A stretch of DNA of 64,000 nt from Paenibacillus sp. MSJ-34 (GTDB lineage Bacteria > Bacillota > Bacilli > Paenibacillales > Paenibacillaceae): contig NZ_JAHLPR010000001.1 in NCBI RefSeq assembly GCF_018918005.1, positions 124,001 to 188,000 of the forward strand, written 5' to 3'. Both the position numbers and the translations under genes were made by a program. Positions 62,045-64,000 of this stretch are shown here, in pieces. The notes beneath the pieces are model-generated. The model saw nothing but the letters and a program-made list of their open reading frames with translations. It was not told the DNA's origin and made no database searches. Within the stretch, counting starts at the first letter, position 1. The number at the start of each line of letters is the position of its first letter.

Positions 62045-62569
62045 GTGAACCCGGAAGAGATTTCGAAGAAGCGTAACATTATTTTAATCGGATTTATGGG
62101 TACGGGTAAATCCAGCGTCGGCTGCAAGCTTGCAGAGAAGCTCGGCTGGACGTTTGTAGATACGGATGCGTTGATCGAACGCAAGGAATCGCTCACGATT
62201 CCGGAAATTTTCGCGCTGCACGGCGAATCGCGATTTCGCGAAACGGAACACGAAGTGCTGCACGAAGCGCTGCGGCAATCCAGCCAAATTATAGCGACAG
62301 GAGGCGGAGCCGTTCTTCGCCGCGAGAATCGCGAATTGATGCTGGAGCGCGGCTGGGTGGTGGCGCTCACGGCTGCCCAAGATATCATCGTGCGCCGGGT
62401 AGAGCAAGATCCCGCGCGGCCGCTGTTGCAGGGCAACGCACGCCAACGGGTGGCGGAATTGATGGAACGGCGCAAAGACGCTTATGGATTTGCCGATGTG
62501 ACGATCGATACGACGGATCTAACCGTCGAGGCCATCGCCGAACTCATATTGGCAAGGCGTCAAGTATGA
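62045..62569 (+). CDS. aroK: Shikimate kinase
   Basis: 174 residues. P-loop FMGTGKSSVGCKLAEKLGW, shikimate-binding FVDTDALIE and ESRFRETEHEVL, ATGGGAVLRRENRELM and the lid DPARPLL are all present. It phosphorylates shikimate, giving the substrate of the EPSP synthase encoded 420 bp downstream. GTG 62045 with AGAAGGTG 5 nt upstream; earlier frame residues lie over the promoter. Confidence 0.93.
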   Translation: MNPEEISKKRNIILIGFMGTGKSSVGCKLAEKLGWTFVDTDALIERKESLTIPEIFALHGESRFRETEHEVLHEALRQSSQIIATGGGAVLRRENRELMLERGWVVALTAAQDIIVRRVEQDPARPLLQGNARQRVAELMERRKDAYGFADVTIDTTDLTVEAIAELILARRQV

Positions 62570-62605
62570 ATCGGCGACGGCGGCGATAAGCTTTGCAACG
62601 TTACT

Positions 62606-62905
62606 TTAAAGTTCTTGCCAAGCGAGCATTCCGCCTTGCATATTTTTGAGGCCTTGGAATCCAAGCTGCTGCAAATATTCGCAAGCCCGCTCGCTGCGGT
62701 AGCCGCTGCGGCAAATCATAATGATTTCGCCTGTTTGCTCGATTTCTTCAAGCCGCTCTGGAATTTGGCCGAGCGGAATATGTTTGGCGCCCGGGATCAT
62801 GCCTTCGGCCACTTCTTCGGCCTCGCGCACGTCGATCAGATTCAAACGTTCGCCTTGATCCAATCTGGATTTGATTTCCTCGGGCAAAATAATATTGACC
62901 GTCAT
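62606..62905 (-). CDS. Single-domain rhodanese
   Basis: 99 residues. LNLIDVREAEEVAEGMIPGA is the rhodanese N-terminal block and IIMICRSGYRSERACEYLQQ holds the active Cys in a CRSGYR loop, the sulfurtransferase form. Likely handles persulfide sulfur; partner unknown. ATG 62905 follows TTTGGAGGA. It lies between aroK and aroA on the opposite strand. Confidence 0.9.
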   Translation of the reverse strand: MTVNIILPEEIKSRLDQGERLNLIDVREAEEVAEGMIPGAKHIPLGQIPERLEEIEQTGEIIMICRSGYRSERACEYLQQLGFQGLKNMQGGMLAWQEL

Positions 62906-62987
62906 TTCGTTTTCCTCCAAAGAAGTGAAGTTTATTTTCATATATATCATAATCATATTAGCATAGATATTGGAAGGAGAAAAATTT

Positions 62988-64000
62988 ATGGATGTCATCG
63001 TTCGACCTACCCCTCGATTGCAGGGCGAAATTCAAGCCTTATCTTCCAAAAATTATACGACGCGTTACTTGTTGGCCGCGGCATTGGCGGAAGGGACAAG
63101 CACGATTCTATATCCGGCGCATAGCGAAGACAGCGACGCGATGCGCCGCTGCATTCGCGATTTGGGAGCCGTATTGGAAGAGGATGATGAGAAGATCGTC
63201 ATTACCGGTTTCGGAGGCCGTCCGAAGCATATCAGCGAATTGAACGTAGGCAATGCGGGAGCGGTCTTGCGGTTTTTGATGGCCATTGCGTCGTTATGTC
63301 CTGCACTGACGTTCGTCAATACGTATCCCGACTCCCTCGGCAAGCGGCCGCATGACGATTTGATCGATGCGCTGGAACAAATGGGCGTCGGGGTAGAACA
63401 TCATAACGGCAAGCTCCCGATCACCATTCGCGGCGGCCGTCCGCGCGGCGGGAAAATTCAAGTTTCGGGCAGCGTAAGCTCGCAATTTTTAAGCGCGCTG
63501 CTCTTTTTGACGCCGCTGCTCGAGGAAGACAGCGAAATCGAAGTGCTGCACGATTTGAAATCGAAGGTCGTCGTCGGCCAGACGCTCGAAGTGTTGGAGC
63601 AAGCCGGAATTACGGTTGAAGCGCGCGAAGATTATATGTACTTTAAAGTGCCGGGCAGACAGAAATATAAAGCGCAGACGTATACGGTGCAAGGGGATTA
63701 TCCGGGATCGGCTGCCGTTCTTGCTGCGGCGGCGGTGACGGAATCCGACGTAACGGTTCACCGCCTGGCCGAAAACAGCAAGCAAGGCGAACGCGCGGTC
63801 GTCGACGTGCTCCGAATGATGGGAGTGCCGCTGACGCATGAGAACGGTACGGTGCGTGTACGGGGCAACCGCAAATTGAAGGCGGTCGAGTTCGACGGCG
63901 ACGCGGCGACGGACGCGGTTCTCGCGATGGTGGCGGCCGCCGTATTTGCGGAAGGAACCTCCCGTTTTTACAATGTGGAAAATTTACGCTATAAAGAATG
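62988..64000 (+). CDS. aroA: 3-phosphoshikimate 1-carboxyvinyltransferase (EPSP synthase), divergent type, 3' end outside window
   Basis: 337 codons are visible and the frame runs off the window. The fold signatures are present: GNAGAVLRFLMAIASL, DSLGKRPHDDLIDALEQMG, VSGSVSSQFLSALLFLTPLL, YTVQGDYPGSAAVLAAAAV and SKQGERAVVDVLRMMG. The usual N-terminal substrate loop (G-[DS]-K-S-x-x-x-R) is replaced by SSKNYTTR: Lys and Arg are kept but the Ser after Lys is Asn; the NAGT-type loop reads NAGA. ATG 62988 follows GGAAGGAGA. Follows aroK, consistent with a shikimate-pathway role. Confidence 0.88.
   Translation, partial: MDVIVRPTPRLQGEIQALSSKNYTTRYLLAAALAEGTSTILYPAHSEDSDAMRRCIRDLGAVLEEDDEKIVITGFGGRPKHISELNVGNAGAVLRFLMAIASLCPALTFVNTYPDSLGKRPHDDLIDALEQMGVGVEHHNGKLPITIRGGRPRGGKIQVSGSVSSQFLSALLFLTPLLEEDSEIEVLHDLKSKVVVGQTLEVLEQAGITVEAREDYMYFKVPGRQKYKAQTYTVQGDYPGSAAVLAAAAVTESDVTVHRLAENSKQGERAVVDVLRMMGVPLTHENGTVRVRGNRKLKAVEFDGDAATDAVLAMVAAAVFAEGTSRFYNVENLRYKE

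Overview
The window is a chromosomal segment of a spore-forming Firmicute, most likely of the Paenibacillaceae (Paenibacillus/Cohnella type). The order divIB-ftsA-ftsZ-spoIIGA-sigE-sigG-ylmC-ylmD-ylmE-sepF-ylmG-ylmH-divIVA-ileS-lspA-rluD-pyr is the Bacillales core backbone. Sporulation genes (spoIIGA, sigE, sigG, yteA, a YjcZ-like peptide), TTG/GTG starts with strong Shine-Dalgarno sequences, and moderate GC with AT-rich control regions fit that group. This assignment is inference from gene content and order; no 16S gene is present.

Layout. 1-10911: cell division, early sporulation sigma factors and the septum/segregation genes up to divIVA. 10914-17630: a T-box-controlled ileS encoding the eukaryote-like (type 2) enzyme, a small membrane protein, yteA, lspA and an rluD-type pseudouridine synthase. 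17641-26672: a compact pyrimidine operon, pyrR-pyrB-pyrC-carA-carB-pyrF-pyrE, with one PyrR attenuator at the front and a second promoter covered by two ARG boxes before carA. 26759-37797: msrA, a two-gene ABC-2 exporter, and a six-gene operon with two MacB/LolD-type ATPases (one carrying an AbrB-like tail), a MacA-like lipoprotein, a 963-residue FtsX-type permease, a solute-binding lipoprotein and a YutG/PgpA homologue. 38159-42570: accessory-looking stretch with three tRNAs, an unannotated type I toxin-antitoxin locus, a divergent MerR/Old Yellow Enzyme pair with three matching operators, an IS3 remnant and two structured repeats. 42571-53512: small secreted, membrane and DUF proteins, speA and two MFS transporters. 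53536-58901: a two-component system divergent from a three-gene exporter, matching LnrJK/LnrLMN of Bacillus subtilis in composition and protein lengths. 59089-64000: an unknown gene, a hairpin-rich MITE-like element, gnd, aroK, a rhodanese and the start of an unusual aroA cut by the window end.

The most unexpected signal is a family of four intergenic elements (3159-3341, 11279-11461, 41596-41779, 42052-42234). Each is 183-184 bp. Each has two direct modules about 50 bp apart followed by two inverted copies at the same spacing. Modules resemble each other within an element but differ between elements, while length and spacing stay fixed. I know of no named family with this design. Other points worth a look are the arginine-repressor operator inside the pyr operon, the CTG start of spoIIGA, the type I toxin locus with a sequestered ribosome-binding site, and the ABC-ATPase/AbrB fusion.
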